Shown here piece after piece: positions 32,846-45,156 of a stretch of DNA of 64,000 bases. Each line of letters opens with the position of its first letter. Position 1 is the first letter of the stretch. Position numbers and translations under genes: made by a program. The stretch covers positions 62,001 through 126,000 of the forward strand of contig JAADKB010000005.1 of the NCBI GenBank assembly GCA_009982845.1, read 5' to 3'. The notes beneath the pieces are model-generated. The model ran no database searches, was not told where the DNA came from, and saw only the letters and a program-made list of their open reading frames with translations. Source of the DNA: Delphinella strobiligena (lineage: Eukaryota > Ascomycota > Dothideomycetes > Dothideales > Dothioraceae).

Positions 32846-34525
32846 ATGCAGGTGACAAGTACAACCATAGTCTTGATAGGCCTGGCATGCCTCATCATTG
32901 CTAAATCAGCTACGGTAAGCTAGCACCCATGGCAGATGATATCACGGCTCAACCTTTACAGTACATCAAGCAAGCACATTTCTCGGACCTACGAAATATC
33001 CCAGGGCCATACCACGCACGCTGGACACGTCTTGGACTCAAGCTCCAGATTATGCAAGGTAGAAGAACGCAATACATTCATGCACTGCACCTAAACTATG
33101 GCCCCTTTGTGCGCATCGCCCCAAATGAAGTGTCCGTCGCCGATCTGGATGCATTTCGAACCATTCATCGTATTGGAGGTGGCTTCCTCAAGTCTGGCTG
33201 GTACACTAGTTTTGTTGGTGATGTCCCTCCTGGGATATTTTCCATGATAGACCCAAAGCAACATGCTCAGCGACGTCGTCTTCTAGCTCAGGGTTTCTCC
33301 AAGTCAAACATACTCAACTATGAGCAGGTCGTGAGAGAGAAGGTCGATCTTGCCGTATCGAAGATTGAGCGGGATGCCAAGATTGGAGGCGCGGATATCT
33401 TGAAGTGGTTCACGTACATGGCTACTGATGTGATTGGGCACTTGAATTTTGGCAAATCATTTGAGATGTTGGAGCACGAAAAGGTTGCAGATCTCGCAGA
33501 GCATTTCGAAGTCACGATGCTGACGCCAAGGCAGAAAAATCAATACATCATAGATCTGGAAACAACAATGATGATCTCCGGAATCAAGTCTGAGTCGGGA
33601 GTTCTGCTCACTATTGCTTCATACCTCCCTGTTGACAGGGTTCGAAAGGCCATGCAGCTCGAGCACAGGCTCATCGAGTACGGCAAGCAAGCGATCCAGA
33701 ATTGTAGAGACAAGATCCTCTCAAAGCACGAGACTGATACACCAAGCCTTTTCGAGCGATGTCTGGACACCAGCAAAGGCCAGCCCTTGTCGGACTTCAA
33801 ACTTGCAAGCGAGGGCTCAAATCTTATCGTGGCAGGAAGCGACACCACAGGGGTCTCAGCAACCTACATCATCTACAACATTCTGAAGCCCGAACACCAA
33901 CAGATCCGCGACAAGATCCTTAAAGAGATTGAGGATATTCCAATTGATGCGAGTGCTACTCGGCTGGTAGAGCTAGTCTATCTCCGTGCCATCATAGATG
34001 AGGGAATGCGTTTGTTCGGTGCTGCTCCTGCAAGTCTGCCTAGGACCGTTCCTGCTGGCGGGGTCACTTTAGGCGGTTATTATCTGCCTGCAGGTACAGA
34101 GGCAAGCACACAGGCGTACAGCATGCATAGAGATCCCTCTATATTTCCTGACCCGGAGACGTGAGTCATCACAAAAACTACTATGCTTGATTGCAAGGGT
34201 ATGCTTATATGTCTGCACAGATTCAACCCGGACAGATGGCTGGACGCAACACAAGCGATGAGAGATGCCTACTCTCCATTCGGTGCCGGCTCCCGCGGTA
34301 AGGATCTTCGCAAATACCACTCTTCAGTACTGACAGCTGATGTCATGTCTTGTAGTCTGTCTAGGGATCCATCTGGCTATGCTTGAACTTTGCATGGTCA
34401 CGTTCAAGTTCCTCAAACAATGTCCCACGGCGGAGTTGTGCGCCTCGACGACGCCTGAATCTATGGAAATCGAAAACTTCTTTCTTATCGTTCCAAAGAG
34501 TCATCGGTGCGATATTAAGATGTAA
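32846..34525 (+). CDS. Cytochrome P450 monooxygenase, 504 aa, four exons
   Basis: Exons 32846-32914, 32962-34160, 34221-34297 and 34356-34525, all with GT..AG introns and matching phases (1515 nt, 504 aa). Exon 1 encodes the ER membrane anchor (TTIVLIGLACLIIAKSAT). Then come the Pro-rich hinge (LRNIPGPYHARWTRLG), the YGPFVRIAPNEVSVAD block, the C helix (HAQRRRLLAQGFSKSNIL), the I-helix oxygen-binding motif (LIVAGSDTTGVSATY), the K-helix ExxR (DEGMRLFGA), ETFNPDRWLD and the heme loop SPFGAGSRVCLGIHLAMLEL, created by splicing exons 3 and 4. All key residues are present, so the enzyme looks functional. The layout resembles fungal benzoate-4-monooxygenase/pisatin-demethylase-like P450s; the substrate cannot be read from sequence. 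No other biosynthetic gene lies beside it. Confidence 0.93.
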
Positions 34526-36027
34526 TTTCGATTCGGAGAAGAGGAGAGATGGTGTTTCCAAGTGATCAAATCGTTGATATAGCGAATAGCGTGCTTCATA
34601 TCTCTCAGTCCAAGTCAACGTAATCTGATCGAATTCACATGGATGCGAACACGAACACAAAGTTGACAACGATGTTTAATTTGTTCTAGCAGAGGACTTC
34701 AAGACAAAACAAAGACTCCGCAATCTAATCCCACGCTTCCCACCATAACACTGACTGCGGAGACAACACATGAACCAAACTCCCAATCCGACCATTTACC
34801 CATACATATCTTCCCGTGACAACTAACTCGATAATCCTCTCATGCCCGTGTCGTGGCCTGAAGGTCAGAAGTCTACTATGCATTGACACCACGCTCCACG
34901 CTCCACGTCGCCGCGGCGTTGGTTGTTGAAGTATCGTACCGCTTGCACAGCGTACAGACTTCCCGCGGGGTCAAAGATGTATGCCATGAGGCCTCTTCTA
35001 CCATGCTTGTACAATATGAGAGGATGACGGGGAGAAGAAGCATCTAGATGACGAGCTCGGCTGCAAGGCTGGTCGAGTTGTTGAGTCATCTTGGATATGG
35101 TTGGTATGAATGTATTATTGCTAGTCTAGCTCCTTGAACAGACGGAACGATGATTACTGATAAGATGAAAGATAGATCGGATACTTACCGCAGACTTATC
35201 TTCTTGTCGCCCGCTAGATCTGTGTTGCGAGCATAGCTTTCTGGCCGAGACCGAGATGTGAAGGAGTTGGATGCTTCTTCTTGTTCACGGCTTGCCCGAA
35301 GCAGGCTCTGCTATGGCCAGGCTTACAGCTCTTCATACGATCTCTCGTTCCCCTGTTAAAGGCTTGTGTCAGTGTGGACAGAAGCCAGCCTATCATGCTG
35401 CATGCTTGTATGGAGGCTGTTCTCGCGGTCTATGCTGTGAATGGTAAAGTATTCGATGACAAACGGATCAGAACCTCTTAGCTCTTCGTGGATATGTCCG
35501 ACTACAGTAATGATTTAGAGCAATTTCCGGTAGAGATTTATGCAAAGGGGAGGCCGGTTGGTAGGTGAGGTTTGAAGAGGTTGCGATGGTCTCTTGATAG
35601 GATGAATGTATGAACTCAAGTCGTTTATGACTGTGCAATACATGGTTTCTGAATGTTCGACTACTGTTCTTACTACTTATGTGTGCATCAAGAGGATACT
35701 GGATAGAGTGGCGGAGCAGATACCTGATGTTCAAGTTTCTATTAGATCAGTCTTTCTATCCATTTATTCTATGCGATTGCTGCAATAGCAAAGCAGGTCT
35801 TTAGTTTCATAAACGACCGATTTATTAGATCGCGATTTGATAAAGTACTTTTTATACAATCCACAAAAAGCACACCTCCGTAGTGATACTCGTAAAACAC
35901 CTACTCTTTGCAAGAAGTGCGAAATATACCCTTTCATATAGATGATTAACAACAGTGAGATAGGAAATATTGAAAGAAAATAAGCATTGGAGGAGCAAAA
36001 AGAATGATGAGAAAAACACAAAAGATT
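34526..36027. other. Intergenic region, 1.5 kb
   Basis: Several open frames of 60-88 codons occur on both strands (e.g. 34865-35089 minus, 35468-35734 minus), but none has a recognisable domain or intron support. I see no gene here other than the tRNA at its right end. Confidence 0.45.
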
Positions 36028-36128
36028 TGACCACGCCAGGGGTCGAACCTGGAATCTCTTGATACCGCTCAATAGGCTGATGCCTGATTGAATCGTAGTC
36101 AAGCGCCTTGCCATTGGGCCACGCGGCC
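36028..36128 (-). tRNA. tRNA-Arg(ACG) with a 29-nt intron
   Basis: On the minus strand the acceptor GGCCGCG pairs with CGTGGTC (two G-U pairs), with discriminator A. The anticodon stem CTTGA/TCAAG flanks loop CTACGA, giving anticodon ACG (Arg), followed by an intron of about 29 nt directly after position 37. The T arm CCAGG-TTCGACC-CCTGG is perfect. A TTTTG-TTTTT stretch downstream (36011-36023 on the + strand as A runs) can terminate Pol III. The gene lies 90 bp from the LINE array. Confidence 0.92.
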
Positions 36129-36218
36129 ATTAATGAAAGAATGATTTACAAGGATACTCATATCCCTTACTGATTGTCTTTGCTCAAATGCTGGTGCAGA
36201 GTACACTGATTCTCTTGC

Positions 36219-36237
36219 AAGCACATTGTTTTAAACA
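36219..36237 (+). repeat. LINE target sequence, copy 1 (AAGCACATTGTTTTAAACA)
   Basis: 19 bp identical to 43592-43610. The core AGCACATTGTTYTAA recurs at 44886-44900, and a decayed form lies at 37671-37682. It marks the left border of the LINE array. Confidence 0.85.
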
Positions 36238-37670
36238 ATATGGAAACACAGCTAGGAAAGATAGGGATGGATATGGAAACCATCCCAGCATGGATGGCCC
36301 CACTGTGGGGCACGTCAACAGTTACCTACGAACCCGACCACTACAACTCCGACAAGGCATACGAAAACTACCTTAGGACAAAGGATCAGCACCTGAACAT
36401 CTTTGCTAACAGCTCTGTTGCTAACAGCTAAGCAGGAGTCGGGGTAGCAGTGTACTTCAAAAAACCTACACCACTATCTACACACTTTTAACAAGTCAAA
36501 GCAAAAAGTAGCATTAACAGCACAACAGTAGAACTAATTGCAATTAAAGAAGCAGTAACCCTAGCAGGAGTCATACTGGAAACATTATATAACTATAAGA
36601 ACCTAATTTCTTAAATATTAATATAGTCTAATAGCCAAATAGCTATTTATATAATTAATTAATAAATATATTAAAATAAAGTAGCTATAGTATAATATAT
36701 TCTATATATAATTAAACATTATATAATCTTTAAAGGATAACTGTTTATTTAATAGATTTTAAAGAAGGCTGCAGTTATAGAATATATTGAATTAAACTAG
36801 CTAGCTAAATAGGCTATAAATCTTTATATTAAGAATTAGTAAATAGAGAAAGGGTTTTAAATAGTATAAAATAAATATAGAACACTTTTAAAAACAAGAT
36901 TATAGCTAAGGAATAACAGAGACTATAGAATATAGGTAAGAGCCTTTATGCAATAGATAGCGCTATTCTAGATAAATATACTATATTACTTTATAATAAG
37001 TTAAATAAAAAAGAGGCATTTATTCTAATATAGCTATATATAGGACATATATAGCTAAATAAGTTCTTAGTAGTTATTAAAGCTATAAAGTTAAGTTAAT
37101 ATAAATACAAATAGAGAGAAGAGACAGTTTAACACTTTATATTACTATGCTTTAGATATAAAACTTAGAAATAAAAATTAGTAAAGGTATTAAGCTCTAA
37201 GTTTGGCAATATCTCTTATATAATAAGGGGACATAACTCTTATATAATAATAAGAGAACTTTATAGAAATGGACTAGCGGACTAATAAAGAGCGGATATA
37301 GATATAATCTAGACAATTATTAAATACGCAATAGATACTAGAAGACTAGACTTCATAGAGGAATATAGGAGGTTGGAAGGCTAAGCTGAGCAGGACAACC
37401 TGGAGAGTGAGGTAGGGGATAGCAATATAGAGCTAGGAAGCAAGGCTAAAAAAGAATAAAAAAAATATATATATATACTAGAAGCAGCATTTGCTGCAGA
37501 ATATCTAGATAGAACAGGTGTATAGACACCCTAACAGGTTGAGCTATAGAATGAGACGTAGACTCTATACATAATTTTATAATTAGTAAAATATAGATAA
37601 TAGTTGCTTATGCTTCTAATAGCAAGTACATAGCGTATAAAACAATCAATCAATTAATTAATCAATTAAT
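36238..37670 (+). mobile_element. LINE unit A: 5'-truncated 3' fragment (RNase H part onward), RIP-mutated
   Basis: Starts abruptly inside ORF2, as expected for a 5'-truncated LINE. The start (ATATGGAAACACAGC at about 36239) aligns with about 42138 in unit B. The first 190 bp are little mutated and read as an open frame (36240-36431) leading into an RNase H-like segment, which then decays into TA-rich sequence with frequent stops. A decayed C-terminal region follows, and the unit ends in a tail of ATCA/ATTA repeats (37640-37670) instead of poly-A. Confidence 0.85.
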
Positions 37671-37682
37671 CATTATTTTAAA
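37671..37682 (+). repeat. Decayed LINE target sequence (CATTATTTTAAA)
   Basis: Differs by one G-to-A change from the CATTGTTTTAAA core of the repeats at 36219 and 43592, and sits exactly between the tail of unit A and the 5' end of unit B. The short length makes the match less certain than the others. Confidence 0.5.
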
Positions 37683-37686
37683 AAAG

Positions 37687-40600
37687 GAAAAACGAGACAT
37701 CGATATTTTTTATTGATATTTATTATTTTATTAACAGTTTTATCTATAAGCCAACTTAACAAATTGGACTATCTAACTCCTATTGATTTTAGTTAAGAGA
37801 AAGGGTACTACTAGACCTAATTAATAACGCTATTATAATAGTTATATTAGCATTGTCCCTAAAGGGATCTAATACTGCTATAGCAATATAGAGAAGAGCT
37901 AGAAGCATTAAGCAGAGCGGAGAGCTGATTTAACCTATTTATTCATTTTATTTTAGTAACAATACTATTTTTATAAAAGATATAATAAAGCGTCTTATTA
38001 AAAGAGCAGTGAACGCTTAGAATAACAAGCTTAACAAACTGTTTAAGCAACTCTAGGAGCAGAATAAACTATTCTATATATAGAATAAATAACTCTAAAA
38101 CCAGAATAGACTATTCTAGACTTAGAATAAGCAACTCTAAGATTAGATAAAGGCCCTTTACTAAGAGAATGTTGTAATAATAGTAACATTTAATGTTATT
38201 ATAAAAAAAAATAAAGAGCTTAAGAAGAAGCTTAATAATATAAGCGTAGACATTAAAAACATTAATGTAGATATTAAAGCCTTAGATACTAAGATCTAAT
38301 TTATTAGATCTAATATTAATAAAAGGAAGATAGTCCTCTTAACCTTTAAATAGACAAGCTCAATATCCTTAGCCAACCCTAACATAGCAGCCTCCCTACT
38401 AATTTTATATGCGTCAGCAGCGTTAGGCTTAATTAACCCATTATTATTAGCCACCTAGCTACAATATAGTAACATTATAGCAATAACACTACCCACCTTT
38501 TTAGAAAAGCTATAGCAACTCCTAGGAGTCACAATTAATATTAGTAGGGTGCTAGCTAAACAATGTAAACTTATAATAGATAGCACAGCTATAGCAAAGA
38601 AAATTAGAAAGGTAATTATATTCTAGCTATCAATATGCATAATTAATATTAAAGGAATCCAAATAAGAACAAGAATATTAAGGGTTATCACTTAAAATAA
38701 AAAAGACGTAGCATAGCTACAGCTAAATAATAAATAGGTCTACTAAGTATTTAAAATGGCCTAAACCTATAAAGAGAACCTCTTTCTAATTAAAATAGAC
38801 AATGTACCTAGAATAGCAGTTCTTAAACTAGGCACTAGGAAAATCAGCCTAGAAGCTATAGCAGCGTTTACAGTAGAGAACAGGTTTACAAATGTTACTA
38901 AGGCGTTCTAATTGTTAAAAGGAGAAAAACTAGCAGGGTCTATAGTAATTTATCTTACTATAGCTAAAAATGCTTAATAAGCCCTTATTAAGCAACAAGT
39001 CAAGATTAAGGATAACATAGTATAGGTTAGCAAGTATAAGAAACGCTAACGCTTCTAAAGATGCTACAATTATAACAAATATAGCTACTATTAAGCTAGA
39101 TGCAGCTAACCCCTAAAGTGTAGAAAATGCGTAGATAGCTATAAGACTAACAACTGTACAGCTACAATACTAAAATGTGCAGCATATAGGGGACTATATA
39201 CTATAATAAACTCTAAATGCGTAGCATATTGAAAAGAGATTAGTAAAATCTAAAGCGGAAACTAACTTTTTAACTAGCCTATTAAAACAAAGGAAGAGGA
39301 TTAGCAAATAGTTATAAGCTAATATACTAAACAGGAAGTTACTATAAGCAATATATAATAGGGGACACTAGCTTCCTTTTAGCAAATGTGAATAGACAAT
39401 CCCTAGTCTAGCTTAGCCTTATTAACAACTAGTCTATTAGTCAGTTTATAGCAATCATAGTTATAGAACTAAGTATTACTAGCATTAAGAGTAAACTATA
39501 CATTTTGTAATACTAATACTAGGTTACTATAATATTATCTATACACTAAAAAGGACTAACACACTATGCGTTCTAATTAGCACTTTATATCTATAAAGAT
39601 ATTTCATTTATCTAGATTTCTATAATGTTATTTAATATAACAATAGGGGTTATTACTATTTTAATAAGACATATTTTTATAATGTTAATCTACATTCTAG
39701 ACTGTAGCTAATATATGCCTTCTAAGTAGGACTTAGAAAAGACAGCCATTACTAGACTTAACACTCTAAGTAAAGCAATCTAGAAAGCAAAAGCTAAATA
39801 TAGAGAGAACCTTTATATTGTGACTAGAAATGACTTCAATTGTTATAACCTAATATAGAGAGGAATCAATATACTATAGTTACAATATAAAGGAGAAAGT
39901 GAACTAGTGCTTTAATGGATATAATAATATAATATATTTTTTAGCTTTATTAAGTAATATAATTATATTTCTATAAAGACAATTTGGAACTATTATTAAT
40001 TTTATGCTAATGTCTAATTTAATAAAAGACTAGGTTATAGAATGTAGCATCCATTTAACTTAATATAGGTTAGACTATAAAGCTATAACATTTTGAATTA
40101 ACAAAGCTAAAATAACTACTTTACAAAGAGCTAAATACAATTTTAAAGAAAATAAACTAGAATATAGCTATTAAGGCGCTTAAGGGATAGAGACTATCAG
40201 TTATTAATATTAACAATACTACTAAGCTCAATTAGGCAGTTATAGAGATCCAGAACATTATAAGCCAATATATCTATAATTATAGCTCTGCAGTTAAGGA
40301 ATTCCTATATATAAAAGCATAATAGGACAACAAACTTATAGAGCTATATAATGAATATATTTAACGCCTAAACTAAAGCATTGCATTACAAACTATAGAA
40401 CTAAATAGTAAAGAAAGCTGCTATAAAGCTAGGTAAGCTAAACACTAGTTCTATAAAGGCATCTATAACAAAAAATAACTATATTGGAATAAATTCCTAG
40501 CATAGACTGATAATATTTGAAAAGCAGCCTAATACCTTAATCTACAATTATTAATATTTAGCAACATTCCTATTATAGTTATTAATATTGAAAATTAGGA

Positions 40601-43591
40601 AGTGGAGCTTAAAGGAGACAAGGCTAAGATAAATAAACTACTTTAATACTTTTTCCTATTAATTTTTAAAAAATGGAAAGAGGATGCGTTGAACCCTAAT
40701 ATAAAACATATAGAGGATCCGGATATCTCTATTAAAGAAGTAACTAGGGCAATAGCTAAAATTAGCCTATATAAAGCACTAGGTATAGATAGTATTCTAA
40801 ACATTACATAGAAACGCTTATAGTCCACTCTAAGTAACTAAGTTATTAATATCTTCAATACATTGTACTAAATAGGATATATACTAACTATATAGAAAAT
40901 AGCATAAATTTTGCTATTATAAAAGCTAAAGAAACTAGATTACTATATAGCAAAAGTATATTGCTTTATCTCCCTTTTAGATATATTAAGCAAATTGATA
41001 AAACTAGTATTAGTAAGAAGAATGTCTTACTAGATAGAAACTTTCAACCTCCTTTTAGAAATACAATTTAATATTAAATTAAGATAATTATATAACTAAG
41101 CGTTACTCCTCCTAGTTAAGAAAATCTTTAAGGCATAGCAATAAAAGAAAGTTCTCTCCTTTATTAGCTTTAATATAAAGGGAGCATATAACAGTGTTTT
41201 TAAATAAGTACTTATTAGCTAGCTACATATAGAAGGAATCCTAACTTAAATAGTAGTATAGATTAACTCCTTTTATATTAATTAATTAGCTATAGTACTT
41301 ATTAATAAAATAAAGTTAAGTCAAGTTACGCTAGCAGAGTTAAGTCTTTTATAAAAATCTACACTTGTCTCAATTTTATATATCTTCTTTAATGCCTTCT
41401 TAATAAAAAAGAAGATTAATAGAAGATAAGGCAATATAGGGTTTATAAATAACTATATATAATAGGCAATCTCAGAATTAGTAAAATAAAACATATTAAT
41501 ACTTAACAATAAGGTTGTTTTTAAGGCCCTCTAATAAGTAAAAAATAATAGCGCTACGTTTAAAAGCAATAAAACAATCCTTATATATTTCATATAGAAT
41601 TATAAAAAGATTAGTGACACTGACTCTCTATTAAGAAGAGGTAATTATATTATTAAGCCCTCTTTAAAAGAAAGAATCCTAAGGGTTATCTTTAACTCTA
41701 AGCTGAGATTTAAGGATCACCTTGTTAAGGTTAAAATAAAAGGATAGAGAAGCGCTAGTTAGCTTAAACGCCTCTCCTATATTAGACTATAATTAGCGTA
41801 TTAACTCTATTAAGCTATAATAGCTTTGAAAACAGACTATGTAGTTATAATATAGTATTTACAGTTCTTAAAAGGAAAGATTAACAATAGCACTATTAAA
41901 GTCCTTAATTCTATATAATAAATAGGAGCTTAAGCAGTAGTTAAATGCTTCTATACAACCTTAGTTAAAGCAGCTAGCACTAAAGCGTCACTTTATCTTC
42001 TATATATCAGACTATAACTAAAGATTAGCAAATTCTAAATAGAACTCTATACGCTACTAGAAAATAACCTATTAAAAGCACAGCTTAGAAAACCAATTAA
42101 GAAACCTAGAGCAAAGTTGTTTACTTCTTCTCTTTATAATATGGAAACACAGCTTAGCAAGATAGGAATAAATATAGAAACTATCCTAGTATAAATTGCT
42201 CTATTATAAAGTATAATAATAATTAATTGTAAATCTGATTAATATAGCTCTAATAAAGCATATAAGAACTACTTTAAGACAAAGAACCAGTGCCTAAATA
42301 TTTTTGCTAATAGCTCTGTTACCAATAGACAGATAGGGGTTAGGGTAGCTATGTACTTTAAAAAGCCTATACTACTATCTACTCTCTCTCAGTAAGTCAA
42401 ATTAAAAGGTAACATTAATAGCATAATAGTAAAGCTAATTATAGTTAAAGATGCTATAACGCTAGCTGGAGTTCTATTAGAAATACTATATAATTATAGA
42501 GAGCCAATTCTCTAAATAATAATATAGTCTAATAGCTAAACAGCTATTTATATAGTTAATTGCTAGGTTAGCTAAAGCAGAGCAGCTATAATATAAAGCA
42601 TTTTATATATAGTTAATTATTACACAATCCTTAAAGGATAATTAACTATTTAATAGATTCTAAAGAAGTTTACAGTTATAAAACATATTAAGTCAGATTA
42701 ACTAGTTAAATAGACTACAAGCCTCTATATTATAAGGCTAGCTATAGGTAAGATAATCTTAAATAATATAAAACAAGTCTGGAATACCTTTAGAAACAAG
42801 ATCCTAGCTAAGGAACAATAAAGACTATAAAATATAGGTAAGAGCTTCTGCATAATAGATAGCGCTATTCTAAGTAAACATATTATGCCATTTTACAATA
42901 AGCTAAATAAGAAAGAGGCCTCTATTCTATTATAGCTTTATATAGAATATGCATATTTAAACAAATTCTTAGTAGTTATTAATGCTATAGACTTAAGCTA
43001 ATACAAATGCAGATAAGGAGAGGAAACAGTCTAATACTTTATATTACTATATTCTAAATACGCAACTTAAAGACAGAAACTGGTAGAGACACTAGGCCCT
43101 AAGTTTAGCAACATCTCTTAAATGCTTAGAGGGTGTAGCCCCTATATAGTAACAGGATAACTCTATAGAGACAGGCTAGCAGACTGATAGTAAGCAGACA
43201 TAGATATAATCTATATAACTATTAAGTACGCTATAGACACTAGAAGACTGGATTTTGCAAGGGAACGTAGGAGAATAAAGGAGAACGCTAAGCATAAAGA
43301 CTGGAAGAGTGAGGTAGGGAACAATAGAGGCAAATCAGAAAGTGAGGCTAAGGATAGGTAAGGAAAAGGGGAAAGAAAGGAAAAGAGAAAATATATATAT
43401 ATATATTAAATACAGCACTTACTATAGAATATTTAGATAAAATAGGTGTATAAGTATTCTAACAGTTTAAGCTGCAGAATAAAACGCAAACTTTATATAT
43501 AGATTTATAATTAGCTAGCAGTAAATAGTAGTTGCTTATGCTTCTAGTAGTAAACGCATAGCGTATAAAATAATCAATTAATTAATTAATT
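37687..43591 (+). mobile_element. LINE unit B: full-length Tad-like element, heavily RIP-mutated
   Basis: About 5.9 kb on the plus strand. The 5' end (GAAAAACGAG) aligns with the 5' end of the copy at 9818. ORF1 remains are visible: a coiled-coil part with a 42-nt tandem repeat (38049-38132) and two to three decayed CCHC zinc knuckles near 39055-39200. The endonuclease region lies about 39950-40650. RT motifs are recognisable at about 41166-41205 (SFNIKGAYN) and 41340-41470 (SPLSQILYIFFNA, then GFINNY, where the catalytic Asp pair has become Asn-Asn). RNase H begins near 42138. Frequent TAA/TAG codons interrupt every frame. The unit ends in an ATTA/ATCA tail at 43570-43591. It encodes no functional protein. 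Confidence 0.9.
38049..38132 (+). repeat. 42-nt tandem repeat in the LINE ORF1 coiled coil
   Basis: Units 38049-38090 and 38091-38132 begin with AACTCTA and are closely similar; a third partial unit starts at 38133. Forty-two nt equal 14 codons, i.e. two heptads. The copy at 9.1-9.8 kb has fewer units. Confidence 0.75.
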
Positions 43592-43610
43592 AAGCACATT
43601 GTTTTAAACA
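43592..43610 (+). repeat. LINE target sequence, copy 2 (AAGCACATTGTTTTAAACA)
   Basis: Exact 19-bp match to 36219-36237, lying between the 3' tail of unit B and the 5' start of unit C. Confidence 0.85.
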
Positions 43611-44885
43611 GTTATTGAAATTTTTTATTAATATCCATCAGTTAATTGACAGTATCATTTACATAACAACTCAACAAGTTGGACTATCCAACTCCTGTCA
43701 ATTTTAATTAAGGGAAAGGGTTCTGCCTAGCTATCTTTAGTAATGCTGTTGCTATAATTATATTGACACTGTTCTTAAAAGAACTGAATACTACTATAGC
43801 AATTTAGAAAAAAGCTAAAAGCACTAGGCAAAGTAGCAAAGAGTTAATTTAATCTATTTACTTACTTAGCTTAAGTAGTACTGCTCTTTTTATTAAAAAT
43901 ATTAAGCAATTTTTTAAAAAACAATAAACGCTTAAAATAAATAGTTTAAATAACTTTATAATTAAAATAAATCACTCTATTAAAAGAATATTACGCTGCT
44001 TATAAAGCTTAGTCTCTTATATATTAAATATAAAGAGTTTAAAAAAGAATTTAAAGTAGTTAGAAATGACTTTAAGATCTTTAATATTAAAGTTAAAACT
44101 ATTAGTACTAATATTAATAATAAAAGGACTGTTCTCTTTAATTTTAAGCGGTTAAATTTATTAACCTTTATTAACTCTAATATAATAGCATTACTACTAA
44201 TTGTATATACTTTTATAATATTAAAATCCATTAATTTATTTTTATTAACTATATAGCTTATTTTCTCTGCTTTTCTAAACAGTATAATTACTTTCCTTTA
44301 AAAACAGTTTAGAACTACTATTAACTTTATACTAGTCTCTAACTTATTTGAAAACCAAGTTATAGAATATAATATCTATTAAGAATAATATAGCTCTAAT
44401 TATAAAGCTATATTATTACAGCTTAAATAAGTTAAAACAGCTGCTTTATTAGAAACTAAATATAACTTCTAAAAAATAGATTAAAAAAAGCCAATTAAAG
44501 TTTTTAAATTATAAAAACTATTAATTACTATTATTAATAATTATATACAGCTTAGTTAAGTAATTACTAAAATCTAGAATATAGTAAGCTAATATATTCG
44601 CAATTACAGCTTAATAATTAAGGAGTCCCTATATATAAAAGTATAATAAAATAGTGAGTTTACTAATCTTTATAAGTTATAGCTAGTCTATATAACTGTA
44701 ATTAAAAAGAGAAGATAGTCTAACACTTTATATTACTCTATTTTAGATATATAATTTAAAGACAGAAATTAATAGAAATACTAAGCTCTAAATTTAGCAA
44801 TATATTTAGAATAATTAAGAAACGAAACTTCTATATAGTAATAAAGCAACTTTATAAAGATAGCTTTATAAACTAATAAAAAGCG
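43611..44885 (+). mobile_element. LINE unit C: internally deleted element, RIP-mutated
   Basis: Begins with a slightly shortened 5' leader that aligns with 37700 onward and the leader of the 9.8-kb copy (TTGGACTATCCAACTCC block). It then jumps from ORF1 to the endonuclease region (about 44300) and from there to the C-terminal part of ORF2 (about 44690), so at least two internal deletions have occurred. It lacks the last 350-400 bp and the ATTA tail and stops against the next copy of the target sequence. Confidence 0.8.
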
Positions 44886-44900
44886 AGCACATTGTTCTAA
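44886..44900 (+). repeat. LINE target sequence, copy 3 (AGCACATTGTTCTAA)
   Basis: Fifteen bp matching copies 1 and 2 except one C/T difference. It marks the return to unique DNA at the right border of the array. Confidence 0.8.
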
Positions 44901-45156
44901 GTTGTGCATCACCTGTATCGAGAGACACATTGAATAGTATTCGACTTGAATACAGTACAGCGATATTGCAAAGCTGCATGAAGGACAGCAAAGATTGAAT
45001 GGACACATATCAGCCATGTAGTGAAGGTGTAATGACTTTTAAAATTGGGTCTTGGGATATGATCATGTCCACACCATAGTCTTGCAACCAACATGCTCTT
45101 GTATATGTCACAAAACCACTCCGCCCTTCAAATATGCACATAAGCACATTGCCCAG

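Noticed and set aside
32846..34525. A biosynthetic gene cluster around the intact P450
   Set aside because: No polyketide synthase, peptide synthetase, terpene cyclase or transporter lies beside it; its neighbours are the NLR-like gene and a tRNA.
35852..36130. Open frame over the tRNA-Arg gene
   Set aside because: Its start (MAAWPNGKALDYDS) is just the translated tRNA gene.
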